Made by a program: the position numbers and the translations under genes. The notes under the pieces were generated by a model, which was not told where the DNA came from, did not search any database, and saw nothing but the letters and a program-made list of their open reading frames with translations. Positions 14,829 through 23,887 of a stretch of 48,042 bases of DNA are shown here, one piece after another. The stretch comes from Opitutia bacterium. Lineage in GTDB: Bacteria; Verrucomicrobiota; Verrucomicrobiia; Opitutales; Seribacteraceae. Position 1 is the stretch's first letter. Each line of letters starts with the position of its first letter. The stretch covers positions 1 to 48,042 of the forward strand of contig NZKY01000025.1 in NCBI GenBank assembly GCA_002694035.1. The letters are read 5' to 3'.

Positions 14829-17800
14829 TTTCTTAAAATTCTTAAAAAAAGAAGGTAGTCACTATCTTTTTAGTCGTTCTCTTTTTGCTTTGGTAATTGG
14901 TTTTATAAGTTGGCCAGTTTTTTTATACATACTTGATGTTTATGACTCAGTTGTTCCACTTAAAGAAAATTCAGCATTTAATTGGGTCATATTGACTGTA
15001 GCTTTGGCGTTAAGTATATTTGTTTATATTCTGCTTCGTTCATGGTTTAAAAAGCCAACTTTCAAACAAATAGCTAAACATATAGAAAATGCGGATCCTG
15101 ACCTTCTTGACTTATTAAATTGTGCTGTAGAATTAGAAGAGGTTTCAAAAGAAAGGGAACTTTCTTTCATGGAAAAGAGAGTTTTAGAGAGGACAGAAAA
15201 AAAAGCATCTGAGATCGCTTGGCATGAAGGAATTCGTCCAAAGCCCAAATCTTGGGGCTTTCTTTTAATCGGTTTTGTCTCAGGCTTCATCTTTACTGCT
15301 TTTAATCTAAGCTCCAGTCCTCTTCAAAAGTCCATTGATTCTTTTTCGGACGAACCTGGATTATTTTTATTTACCGCAAAGACTGGTTCTTCTCTCAATG
15401 AAGAATTTCCAGCGTCTCATGAATTCGTTCGAGGTACAGATATTTCAGTTTTTGCCGATGTAACTAGAGGACACCGTGGGAATAAAACTGCTTTCATTGA
15501 ATTTAGAGAAACTGAAGAAATGAGTAAGGTAGAAAAATTGGAGATGCTTACAACTCCAGTTTTAGGTAGGTTTGAATTCGTAGTTCCTTCTTTGCAGGAA
15601 AAATTTACTTACAGAATAGTAACCCCATCATTGGAAAGTGATTGGCAAACCTTATCAGCTTATGACCCACCATCTGTTAAAAGTGTGAACTGGGTAATTA
15701 CACCTCCTGATTATACGAATGAAAAACAGCTTTCTCACAAAGATTTTGGCTATTTTCGAGCACCTGAGGGCAGTCAGATTTTTCTTGAGTTAGAACTCGA
15801 AGAACTACCCGAAAATGTGGGTGTTTATATTATTTCTGATGATCAAAAAATTCCTCTCAAGAAACTAACTGACAACATTTTTAATTTTGAAAGTACTCTC
15901 GAAAAAGAATGGAAAGGAAAAATTCAACTTGTTGATCTTGATTATCCGAAGAGAAAAGAAGTGGAGTATGATGAGTTTGTTTTCGCCCCAATTCCAGATG
16001 AGCCTCCCATCGTTGAGATTACTGAACCTGCAGAGGATTTACAACTACCCTCTGATGCGAGTCTTTTGTTGGAGGTGTTTTCTTCCGATGATTACGGAGT
16101 AACAGATGTTAGGATTAATATTTCTCACGCAGGGGAAAAGGAGGAGGAAACAATTTTTGTGGATCCTGTCCAAAAAGAAAAAACACTTTCATATGTTCTA
16201 GATTTGAACGAAAGAGCACTTGCGACGGGTGATGTAATCACTTACATGGCCCTTGCAATTGATAATAAAAAACCCGAGGGGCAAATCGCTCGGTCTGAAA
16301 TATATTTCATTGAAATTCTTCCCCCTGAAGGAAATTCAACAGATTCAGATTCTGAAATGAGTGGTGAACAGAAAGAAATTCCTGTACGGGATTTTATCAA
16401 CAAAACCAAAAAGATTATTCGTTCCACATATGATGCTCTTCTTGAGGAGGAGTTGAAAAAAGAAAAGCTTAGTTTAGCCATAGCTACCGATTCCCTTAAT
16501 TTAAAGAATGAGATGACCAAGGTATTCGATGAGTTTGAAGGACAGTTTCCCGTAGTGGATGGAATTGATTTAGGTGAATTACTTAATGAAGCCACATATC
16601 ATATTGAACAGACTGAAATTTATGCTGGGGATCAAATGCTAGAGGATTCTTTGGAACCCTCTGAGAAAACTCTTCGTAAATTGGTACAGCTCTATGCTCT
16701 GTTGCAGAAAATGCAAAAGCAGAAATCAAAAGGAAAAGGAAAACCAAAAGAAAGTAAAGAAAGTGCAGAAAAATCTGAACAGTCAGGTGAACCAACTGAA
16801 GATCCTGGTAAGGAACTCAAGGAATTGGCAAAAGATTTAGAAAAATTAAAGGAATTTGAGGAAAGGCAAAAAGAGTTGAATCGTGAAATTGGCAGATCCG
16901 CTAGTGCAGGAAAAAAGGGTGAAATTAATCAGGAGATTTCTCAATCTCAAGAGGATTTGAGAAGAGATGTTTCTGGCTTGAGGGAAAAATGGTACGAAAA
17001 GTCAGGAAGGCTTGGTGATGTGAATTCTCTTGATCGTGCCGGACAGGAAATGAAAGAGGCAGCGGGAGATCTCCGCCGTGATTCTCCAAGAAATGCTCAA
17101 CCTCATGGAGATTTGGCTGCCGAAGCCTTAAGTGGTGCCATTTCAGAAGTTGAAGCTGCAATGGCTGCATTGGCTGCCGGTATGGTCGATGCTCTTCAAA
17201 ATCAGGCATCCGAACTTGCCGGACAACAAAAGGATTTGGCTGAGGATACGAGTAATGCGAAAGACGGAGAAGGAGAAAATTTAAAAGATCGTCAGGAGGG
17301 CTTGAATGAATCTGTAGATGATCTTCTTGAACAGATTGATCGTACTGCTCGTTCAATGGGAGATTTTAACGAGAATGCGACTGAGGACCTTTTAAGTAGT
17401 GCAAGAAATTCAAGGAATGAGGGTATAGAACGCTCTGGGAAAAGGGCCGCAAATTCACTTCTTTATGAAGCATTTCCACAAGCGAAAAAAGAAGAAGATA
17501 AAGTTGCTGAGAATCTCGAAGATCTTAGCGATGAATTACAGGGTGTTGCGGATAAACTTAGGAATATAGGAAACAGTGCACTAAGAGAACTCGTTCAGGA
17601 ATTACAGAATACACAACAGGAACTTCCTGGAATGAGCGGGGAAGAATTAAAAGAAAAATCAGAGGAATTAGCAAAAGCAATTGGGTCCATGCCTAATGCT
17701 GAACAAGATGAAAGACTTCGGAATCTCACTCAGTTTTTTGAACAAGTTGCAATTAGTGAAAATCCTTCTCAATCAAGCTCAATGGCTTCGGCAGCAGTAG

Positions 17801-17946
17801 ATGATGCCCTTGAGTTGATGCGCCAATTTTTCTGGCAACAAACTGTTGAAAATCGATTGAAAAGAAATCAGGAAACTACCGCCGCACCAAGCCGTTATAA
17901 AAAACAGGTAGAGGAATACTTCCGCAGAATTGCGGAGGGCGAATAA
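14821..17946 (+). CDS. large membrane-anchored coiled-coil protein (DUF4175-like)
   Basis: The 1041-residue protein has helices at about 19-41, 54-74 and 144-164, then an extended beta-rich periplasmic region (about 170-500, with Ig-like repeats such as PPSVKSVNWVITPPDYT and DEPPIVEITEPAEDL). From about residue 520 a charged, Lys/Glu/Gln-rich helical region runs to the end, with phrases such as ELAKDLEKLKEFEERQKELNR and several alanine-rich stretches, consistent with long coiled coils. Architecture and position after a BatA/VWA gene match DUF4175 family proteins of this group; function is unknown. A scaffold or tether role is inferred. It overlaps both neighbours: eight bases with the upstream gene and one base with the next. 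Confidence 0.75.
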   Translation: MPNFLKFLKKEGSHYLFSRSLFALVIGFISWPVFLYILDVYDSVVPLKENSAFNWVILTVALALSIFVYILLRSWFKKPTFKQIAKHIENADPDLLDLLNCAVELEEVSKERELSFMEKRVLERTEKKASEIAWHEGIRPKPKSWGFLLIGFVSGFIFTAFNLSSSPLQKSIDSFSDEPGLFLFTAKTGSSLNEEFPASHEFVRGTDISVFADVTRGHRGNKTAFIEFRETEEMSKVEKLEMLTTPVLGRFEFVVPSLQEKFTYRIVTPSLESDWQTLSAYDPPSVKSVNWVITPPDYTNEKQLSHKDFGYFRAPEGSQIFLELELEELPENVGVYIISDDQKIPLKKLTDNIFNFESTLEKEWKGKIQLVDLDYPKRKEVEYDEFVFAPIPDEPPIVEITEPAEDLQLPSDASLLLEVFSSDDYGVTDVRINISHAGEKEEETIFVDPVQKEKTLSYVLDLNERALATGDVITYMALAIDNKKPEGQIARSEIYFIEILPPEGNSTDSDSEMSGEQKEIPVRDFINKTKKIIRSTYDALLEEELKKEKLSLAIATDSLNLKNEMTKVFDEFEGQFPVVDGIDLGELLNEATYHIEQTEIYAGDQMLEDSLEPSEKTLRKLVQLYALLQKMQKQKSKGKGKPKESKESAEKSEQSGEPTEDPGKELKELAKDLEKLKEFEERQKELNREIGRSASAGKKGEINQEISQSQEDLRRDVSGLREKWYEKSGRLGDVNSLDRAGQEMKEAAGDLRRDSPRNAQPHGDLAAEALSGAISEVEAAMAALAAGMVDALQNQASELAGQQKDLAEDTSNAKDGEGENLKDRQEGLNESVDDLLEQIDRTARSMGDFNENATEDLLSSARNSRNEGIERSGKRAANSLLYEAFPQAKKEEDKVAENLEDLSDELQGVADKLRNIGNSALRELVQELQNTQQELPGMSGEELKEKSEELAKAIGSMPNAEQDERLRNLTQFFEQVAISENPSQSSSMASAAVDDALELMRQFFWQQTVENRLKRNQETTAAPSRYKKQVEEYFRRIAEGE

Positions 17947-20105
17947 TGATAGGTTGGGATTGGCCCTTTTCCCCCTTTTGGTATGTATTACTGTCCGTAA
18001 TTATTTGCGTGATTCTTTTCATCCATGGACGGATGCTTTTGAAAGGGACCTTGCCACAATTAGCAAAAAGGTTGATTTCTCTTCGTGTTTTAGCAGTTTT
18101 ATTCTTTTTGATTTTGATGGCTCGACCTTTCGTTATGACTGATCAGCCAAACCCGCGAGATTTTAAGATTTTGAGCCTGACTGATTTTTCTGGCAGTATG
18201 AATACAAGAGATTCAGGTGAAAACATGAAGAGGATTGAACAGGTCCGTCCATTTTTTTCACTTGATAATGATGATTCATGGATCAATCAAATGAAGAATC
18301 AGTATGGAAAGGTCGAAAGTCTTGGTTTTTCAGAAAATCTTTTTCGTTTAAACAGAGACTCCTGGGTACGACCTGAGCAAGGTAAAAAAACGGCACTGGG
18401 CGATGCTCTTTCCGCGGGTTTGAAAAATATTGATGGTAAAGAGTCTTTAGGTTCAGTTGTGGTTTTTTCGGATGGTCGTAACAACTTGGGAACTTCAGCT
18501 TTGGAAATCGCCAAAGATTTTCGTTCTTTAGGAATTCCTGTTAATGTAGTCGGAGTAGGGCGCGAGCAACCCTTGGGTGATCTGGGGATTGAATTTGCTG
18601 ACAGGAAGCCAAATGCAGTTGCAAAAGAAGAACTTCTTTTGAGTGCGTTCGTCGAGAACAAATTCGAAAAAAAAATTCAATCAAAAATAGTTCTTATGCA
18701 GGGTAAAAAAATAGAGGAGGAAATTTCTTTGACATTGAAAAGTGGAGAAAAGAGAAAATTAGATTTCTCACCCCTCAAGCCCAAAGAATCAGGTCCTAAA
18801 AGATACAGGGTTCTTACTGTGCCACCATCTGGTGATTCAGATCCCTCAAACGATTCAGATTCAATATTAGTGCTCGTCAAACCCCCAGATCAGTTTTCAA
18901 CCCTTTATCTTTCAAATCGTGTTCAACCTATCTATCCTTTTTTAAAAAGAACTCTCGCGAATGAAGAACGGTTTGATTTTAAGGCTCTGGTGAGAATGAG
19001 TGAAAAAGTATTTCATGCCTTTGGAGATGATATGAAACCTCAATACCCCACCGACCCATCATTTTGGATGAAATACGATAGCATTATTTTAGATACAAAT
19101 GTGCTGCCAGACTTAAATTCAAGTTTGATGTTTTCACTCAAAGATTTTGTCCAAAAAAAAGGAGGAGGTTTATTAATGTTTGGTCCATTGGAATTTGCCC
19201 GGGAAAACTTAGGTGGACTTGTTCCAGTCAAAGAGGTCGAATATATTTTAGCAAAGGAAAATCTTTCTTTGGTCACACTTGAAGAACCTCTTTTTTCACC
19301 AGTTGATGAGGTTGAAAAGATGAAGCTCTTTTTACCGAAAAGACTTCCAGGTTTTTTTGTCAAAGATCAGAATCAAGGAGCCAAAGGAGTGGTTTTGTCC
19401 AGATCCAATGGGAAGGCCGTTTTGAGTGTCCAAGCATATGGGGCCGGAAAAGTTGCATATTGGGGATCACCTCATGACTGGCGTCGTTCATTGGAGGAAA
19501 AAGGAACAAAAGAATTCAGACTTTTTTGGCAGTCTTTAGCTCAGTGGTTAGGCACCGGGGGAGAAGATCGTTTAAAAACACTGGATATTGAAAAGCCCTT
19601 CTTAAGAGGTGAAGATGCATCATTACAGGTAGATGCACTTGGGGCTGATTTTGAACCTTCTATGGATGCAATGGTGGAAGCCAGAATTTCTGGTCCGGAT
19701 AATTACAATAAAGTGGTTCAATTATACCCACAAGGTTCCAATGCAGGGCGATATGCCGGAACCTTTAGACCGGTTCAAGCTGGTGCTTATGAGGTTAATT
19801 ATATTTTGAGGTTCCCTGATGGGGAGAAATTGGAAAGGGAAAATTTCATTCGAGTTTCTGAAGCTGGTGAAGAAGCGGTAGACATTTCTTTTGCCAGACT
19901 CGATTTGCAGATGCTTGCCAAATTAACCGGAGGGGAGTACTTACCAATTTCTGATTTTTCCGATAATTGGAGACCGAAATTCGCAGAAAATTTACCTACG
20001 ATTACAAAGAGGCATAGCCTGGCAGAAGCGTGGATCTTTTTTATTGCTCTCTTTTTATTTTCCGGAATCGAATGGATTTTTAGAAGACAGGGAGGATTAA
20101 GGTGA
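17946..20105 (+). CDS. VWA domain membrane protein with glutamine-amidotransferase-like domain
   Basis: This 719-residue protein has two N-terminal helices (about 11-27 and 45-61), a VWA domain whose MIDAS is D80-F-S82-G-S84, and VVVFSDGRNNLGTSALE in the same fold. A middle domain of class I amidotransferase-like fold (YDSIILDTN near 385, FVQKKGGGLLMFGPLEFA, and AYGAGKVAYWGSPHDWRR near 500) appears to lack a clear catalytic Cys-His-Glu set, so it is probably structural. A beta-sandwich and a C-terminal helix (about 693-710) end the protein. A good Shine-Dalgarno, GGAGGG, lies seven bases before its ATG inside the upstream gene. It is the second VWA protein in the operon. Confidence 0.85.
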   Translation: MIGWDWPFSPFWYVLLSVIICVILFIHGRMLLKGTLPQLAKRLISLRVLAVLFFLILMARPFVMTDQPNPRDFKILSLTDFSGSMNTRDSGENMKRIEQVRPFFSLDNDDSWINQMKNQYGKVESLGFSENLFRLNRDSWVRPEQGKKTALGDALSAGLKNIDGKESLGSVVVFSDGRNNLGTSALEIAKDFRSLGIPVNVVGVGREQPLGDLGIEFADRKPNAVAKEELLLSAFVENKFEKKIQSKIVLMQGKKIEEEISLTLKSGEKRKLDFSPLKPKESGPKRYRVLTVPPSGDSDPSNDSDSILVLVKPPDQFSTLYLSNRVQPIYPFLKRTLANEERFDFKALVRMSEKVFHAFGDDMKPQYPTDPSFWMKYDSIILDTNVLPDLNSSLMFSLKDFVQKKGGGLLMFGPLEFARENLGGLVPVKEVEYILAKENLSLVTLEEPLFSPVDEVEKMKLFLPKRLPGFFVKDQNQGAKGVVLSRSNGKAVLSVQAYGAGKVAYWGSPHDWRRSLEEKGTKEFRLFWQSLAQWLGTGGEDRLKTLDIEKPFLRGEDASLQVDALGADFEPSMDAMVEARISGPDNYNKVVQLYPQGSNAGRYAGTFRPVQAGAYEVNYILRFPDGEKLERENFIRVSEAGEEAVDISFARLDLQMLAKLTGGEYLPISDFSDNWRPKFAENLPTITKRHSLAEAWIFFIALFLFSGIEWIFRRQGGLR

Positions 20106-21697
20106 AAATTGTAACGCTATTTTTTAAAATTTTATTCCTTTCAAAATCTTTTAGCCAGGTTTCACCATCATCCACTTTTGAAGTTTTGGATGGAAATTAT
20201 TCTAATCTTCAGGGACAGGAACAAAATGGTTCAATTCTCACTCAACCCAAGAGGTCTAGTCTGGTTGAGACGGTGGATCGAGCTGGTTTGGATTTACGAA
20301 ATTCTGATGTGGGTGTCAGAGTTGGTGCTGCAAAGCTTTTGGGGAAGTACAGAATTACAAAATCCTCTTTTCTTCTTGTTGGTGCTTTGGACGATCAAAG
20401 TGCTTTAGTCCGAAGAGCTGCTGTGGTATCCCTAGCTGAACATTTTTCCAATGGGTTTTATATATACGACAAACCATTGGTTGAAAAAATTTATTCTAAA
20501 CTTGCTGATCCGGATGTTGAGGTGCGCAGAGAGGTTTCAACCATGATTCCGCGTTTGATTTCTGGATTAATGCGTGGAGGAGTGGAGGTTGTGGAGATTA
20601 ATGGAAGAAGGGTTTACCGTTCAGTCCCTTCTTCTCTTCGCCCCGATTTACTTACTATGACTTTGCAGGCTTTTTTGGATGAAGATGCTATAGTCAGGCA
20701 AAATACTCTTAAGTACCATAATTACCTTCGTGTTCCCCTTCCTCTTCAGACTTTGGAAAAATTATTAAACGATGATGACTTGGGAGTTTTGCTCACTGCA
20801 TTGGAAAGGATTTCTACAAATGCATCCCACGGGAGTATTGTCAGGTTAATACAGAATCTCTCCAGCCACAAAGATAAAGGAATCAGAATGAAAGTCATTG
20901 CAGTTGCACGGGATGCAAACAGATATCATCCGGGGTACCGGTCTACACTTCGAAAAATGACTCAGGATACTGATTCTGAAGTACTTTCAATGGCTGCTGT
21001 GGAATTGGCCCGTTTTGGCGAGAAAGTTCAGCCTAGTGTGATCGAAAAAATTAAAGATTATTTACTCAGCGTGGACGGGATGTCCACACAGGTTACTACC
21101 ATTTTGTACGCGGTTTCTGCCTTGGGTGTTGATGGTGTTGCGGTTTATCGTGCCCTTACTGAACATACCAGTTCAAAAATTAGATCTATCGCTTGGCAAA
21201 GATACATAAGTACCAGTAATGGTTGGGATCAAGTTTCTCTATGGATGCCTGCTTTGAAAGACCGGGACAAAGGTGTTCGAAAAGCGATCATTAATTCTTT
21301 GGGGGGAAGAACAATCAAGTTTTCTGAAGCTGAGTTGAGCTTACTTGTTGAAAGCAAATTTTCGGATGTTCGAATTTTTGCGGCACAGAATTTGTTGAAT
21401 GCGGATTTAGAAACTGTTAGTTCACTCGGCTTTGATCTTTTGATCGATGAAGATACAATAGTTCGCTCAACTACTATTCGTGCAATGTCTACCATGCGTG
21501 TTCCCGGTTGGGTCAAGGTCATGACCAGGTCATTGCTTGATAGCGATTATGTGATTCAAAGGGCAGCCATGGATGGTTTGTTGGAAGATAGGCAAAAAGG
21601 AGTTCCTGCGTTGATTGAATATTTATCCAAAAATCCCCAAAGCAGAATTTCAAACCTTGCTATAATTGAACTTAATAAAATTGGAATCCAGTTATGA
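20102..21697 (+). CDS. HEAT-repeat protein, probably secreted
   Basis: This 531-residue protein starts at a GTG overlapping the upstream stop (GTGA), with GGAGG about seven bases before it. A hydrophobic N-terminus (MKIVTLFFKILFLSKSFSQ) looks like a signal peptide, so the protein is probably periplasmic. The rest is a chain of HEAT-like helical repeats, visible as recurring phrases such as LRNSDVGVRVGAAKLLGKY, LDDQSALVRRAAVVSLAEHF, LADPDVEVRREVSTMIPRL and LDEDAIVRQNTLKYHNYL, and similar units to the end. HEAT arrays bind proteins, so a docking role for VWA partners is inferred. Its end overlaps the DUF4159 gene by four bases. Confidence 0.85.
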   Translation: MKIVTLFFKILFLSKSFSQVSPSSTFEVLDGNYSNLQGQEQNGSILTQPKRSSLVETVDRAGLDLRNSDVGVRVGAAKLLGKYRITKSSFLLVGALDDQSALVRRAAVVSLAEHFSNGFYIYDKPLVEKIYSKLADPDVEVRREVSTMIPRLISGLMRGGVEVVEINGRRVYRSVPSSLRPDLLTMTLQAFLDEDAIVRQNTLKYHNYLRVPLPLQTLEKLLNDDDLGVLLTALERISTNASHGSIVRLIQNLSSHKDKGIRMKVIAVARDANRYHPGYRSTLRKMTQDTDSEVLSMAAVELARFGEKVQPSVIEKIKDYLLSVDGMSTQVTTILYAVSALGVDGVAVYRALTEHTSSKIRSIAWQRYISTSNGWDQVSLWMPALKDRDKGVRKAIINSLGGRTIKFSEAELSLLVESKFSDVRIFAAQNLLNADLETVSSLGFDLLIDEDTIVRSTTIRAMSTMRVPGWVKVMTRSLLDSDYVIQRAAMDGLLEDRQKGVPALIEYLSKNPQSRISNLAIIELNKIGIQL

Positions 21698-22686
21698 AAT
21701 TTTTCTTCAGTATTTTAATACTATCGATTGGGCAATTATTTCTTCTTAGTGCCAACGAAAAACGATTAGACAAAGATGGCAGTATTCGGATTGTTCAATT
21801 GTTAAGGCAGGAGAATTCAGTTCGCAGATATCCTGATGCTCTGCCCAGCCTTCTAAAAATGCTCAATGAGCAGACCCATGCCAAATTTGACACCGATCCT
21901 TTGTTTATTGATACGCTTACAGATGAGAGATTGTTTGAAAATCCAATCCTTTATGTAAATTGTGATGAACAGCCAAATTTAGAATTTCCAAAAGAAGAGC
22001 GAGATGCCTTACGAAGGTATATGGAATTAGGAGGATTTGTTTATCTTGATGCCGGAATTAAAGCTTCTTTTTTGGGGGCTGATTTGGGGCATAGTTACGC
22101 GGCTTGGGAAGAAAGACCTGAGGTTAGGGATTTGTTTTCTTTGGTTTTTCCGGAAAAAACATTTATTCCTTTAGGGCGAGATCATGATTTGTTCCGTACA
22201 TTTTTTCGTGGCTTGCCCAGCAATAAAGACTTAAAGATTCAATCTAATCAAAAAAGGTTGCCGGAGACTGTATTAACTTTTGTGGAAAGAGAAAAGTGGC
22301 CACAGGCTACCTATTCTTTCGTCGGATTAAAAGTTAAGGGTAGACTCGCCTGCGTGGCTTCACCCATATGTGCAATGGGTTGGGGAAGAGATGAATTTGG
22401 TGCATGGATTCCGCCCATATCTTTTCGTATACGTGAGTCAGCTGACAATTTTGATGATGATCTTAAACTTGCCTCTTTTTCCGGAAGTACGTTTGAAGTA
22501 ACAAGAGAGGATGGACTGAAAGATATTATTTATTCAGAGACTGGACAAAGACCATTATGGGTCAAAGAACCAAATGGTAAATGGAGAATATTTAAGTATT
22601 ATTCAGGTGAAGAAATAAGTAATTATGCCCATGCTTTTTATTCAAGATTGGGAATGAATGTTTTTCTTTATGCATTGTTAAATTGA
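21694..22686 (+). CDS. DUF4159 domain protein, secreted
   Basis: This 330-residue protein has an N-terminal signal-like segment (MKFFFSILILSIGQLFLLSANE) and a DUF4159 domain, recognised by NPILYVNCDEQPNLEFPKEE, ERDALRRYMELGGFVYLDA, and SFVGLKVKGRLACVASPI. DUF4159 resembles the amidotransferase-like fold and is typically encoded beside MoxR/VWA genes in Planctomycetes and Verrucomicrobia; biochemical function is unknown. The start codon overlaps the preceding stop (ATGA). It ends LNVFLYALLN-like, matching family C-termini (MNVFLYALLN). The following gene starts 14 bases later, so co-transcription is likely. Confidence 0.85.
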   Translation: MKFFFSILILSIGQLFLLSANEKRLDKDGSIRIVQLLRQENSVRRYPDALPSLLKMLNEQTHAKFDTDPLFIDTLTDERLFENPILYVNCDEQPNLEFPKEERDALRRYMELGGFVYLDAGIKASFLGADLGHSYAAWEERPEVRDLFSLVFPEKTFIPLGRDHDLFRTFFRGLPSNKDLKIQSNQKRLPETVLTFVEREKWPQATYSFVGLKVKGRLACVASPICAMGWGRDEFGAWIPPISFRIRESADNFDDDLKLASFSGSTFEVTREDGLKDIIYSETGQRPLWVKEPNGKWRIFKYYSGEEISNYAHAFYSRLGMNVFLYALLN

Positions 22687-22700
22687 ATTAATTTATTTAA

Positions 22701-23117
22701 ATGACTGAAAAAAAATTTCCTGATTTGCCGGACCCCACCGAAATTCCCAAGCCACGAATGTTTTCATCAGTTGTTTATTGGTGGATCGGTACTATTTTGC
22801 TATTAGGCTTCACAATTATTTGGCTTCCATCTCAATGCACGAGCAACGAAATTAGCGGATATAATCAAGATGAAAACTCGATTGAAAGCCTTCCGCAGGT
22901 CAATCAGAATCAGGATCTTGAGTTCAGGGAAGATGGTCTTTGGTATCAAATTGGCAAAGATGTTCCTTTTAATGGAGCTGCTGTTGATTTCCATGAAAAT
23001 GGCGTGATGAAGTCGAGGACAAAAATCGTTGAAGGAACAGCAGTTGGATTAATTGAGGAATGGGATGAAAATGGAACTATTCGAGGTGTTCGTTTTAAGG
23101 ATGAATTTCCGCAATGA
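22701..23117 (+). CDS. small membrane protein with MORN/YwqK-like repeat
   Basis: This 138-residue protein has one transmembrane helix at about 27-42 (VVYWWIGTILLLGFTIIWLP) and a hydrophilic part that ends in a YwqK/MORN_2-like motif: LWYQIGKDVPFNGAAVDFHENGVMKSR and then VGLIEEWDENGTIRGVRF. Such repeats are beta-hairpins found in YwqK-family antitoxin-like and other proteins. It follows DUF4159 by 14 bases and overlaps the TPR gene by four bases (ATGA). No enzymatic residues are visible. Role is unknown; it may be a membrane-attached accessory of the upstream complex. Confidence 0.65.
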   Translation: MTEKKFPDLPDPTEIPKPRMFSSVVYWWIGTILLLGFTIIWLPSQCTSNEISGYNQDENSIESLPQVNQNQDLEFREDGLWYQIGKDVPFNGAAVDFHENGVMKSRTKIVEGTAVGLIEEWDENGTIRGVRFKDEFPQ

Positions 23118-23857
23118 GTAAGTTTTTTTCAGGCATATTTTGTGCTTTTTTATCATTCTTAATATCAAACTCAATTTGCAGCGGATCTGAGTTAAAGTTT
23201 TCAAGGATTTTAGAAAAGTATTCCGCATCTCTTAAATTCTATTCTGAGGAAATTTCCAGGTCTCCAAATTCAATTCTTGCTTATTCGAGAAGGGGGGACG
23301 CCCGATTTTTTTTGGGTTATATTAATGGGGCAAAATTGGATTACGAGAAAATGATTGAACTTGATCCAAAATTAAAGATTTCTCATTGGAGATTGGGTAT
23401 AGTTTACTTTTATCTGAAAGACTTTTCCAAGGCCGCCATGCAATTCGAAATTTATCATAACTACGATAATGTGGATAGAGAAAATGGAATTTGGAGATTT
23501 ATGTCTCAATTTAAGCAAAAGGGATTGGATTATGCGAGGGAAGGACTTCTGCAATATAATTCGACTGACCGGCCGCCATATGTTTGGTTGTATTCTATGT
23601 TTAGGGGAGAATTATTACCCAAAGACATTTTTCGAAAAATTAATCAGAGTGATTTTTCTCTGGATTACAAAAATAGAGTTTTATTTCATGCAAACCTTTA
23701 TGTCGGAATTTTTCTCGAATTAACTGAAGGTTCTAAAGAGAGAGCAATAAATTATTTGGAAAAAGCAGCAGGTAATAAATATGGAATAAATTCAGAAACT
23801 TACATGTGGCATGTAGCTCGCATTCATTATCAGAACTTACTCAATAAAAATCACTAA
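23114..23857 (+). CDS. secreted TPR-repeat protein
   Basis: The 247-residue protein begins MSKFFSGIFCAFLSFLISNSICSGSE, a likely signal peptide (ending near residue 26). Two or three TPR-type helix pairs follow, e.g. SPNSILAYSRRGDARFFLGYINGAKLDYEKMIELDPK, and FSKAAMQFEIYHNY, while the second half lacks clear repeats. It ends the operon. A weak hairpin with a T7 run follows. TPR proteins commonly accompany Bat (MoxR/VWA) operons as periplasmic scaffolds, so an assembly role is inferred. The product is unassigned beyond this. Confidence 0.7.
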   Translation: MSKFFSGIFCAFLSFLISNSICSGSELKFSRILEKYSASLKFYSEEISRSPNSILAYSRRGDARFFLGYINGAKLDYEKMIELDPKLKISHWRLGIVYFYLKDFSKAAMQFEIYHNYDNVDRENGIWRFMSQFKQKGLDYAREGLLQYNSTDRPPYVWLYSMFRGELLPKDIFRKINQSDFSLDYKNRVLFHANLYVGIFLELTEGSKERAINYLEKAAGNKYGINSETYMWHVARIHYQNLLNKNH

Positions 23858-23859
23858 CC

Positions 23860-23887
23860 TGAGAATTCGATCTCAAATTGATTTTTT
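23860..23887 (+). terminator. possible terminator after the MoxR/VWA operon
   Basis: A five-base stem TGAGA/TCTCA (23860-23864 with 23871-23875) with a six-base loop precedes T7 at 23881-23887, just beyond the TPR stop codon. It also overlaps the stop of the convergent EI24 gene. The stem is short, so the call is tentative. Confidence 0.3.

Noticed and set aside
16925-17356. 143-codon minus-strand frame inside the coiled-coil gene
   Set aside because: It lies fully within a strong coding frame on the plus strand; the His/Gln/Leu-rich composition is what the reverse complement of Glu/Lys/Gln-rich codons gives.
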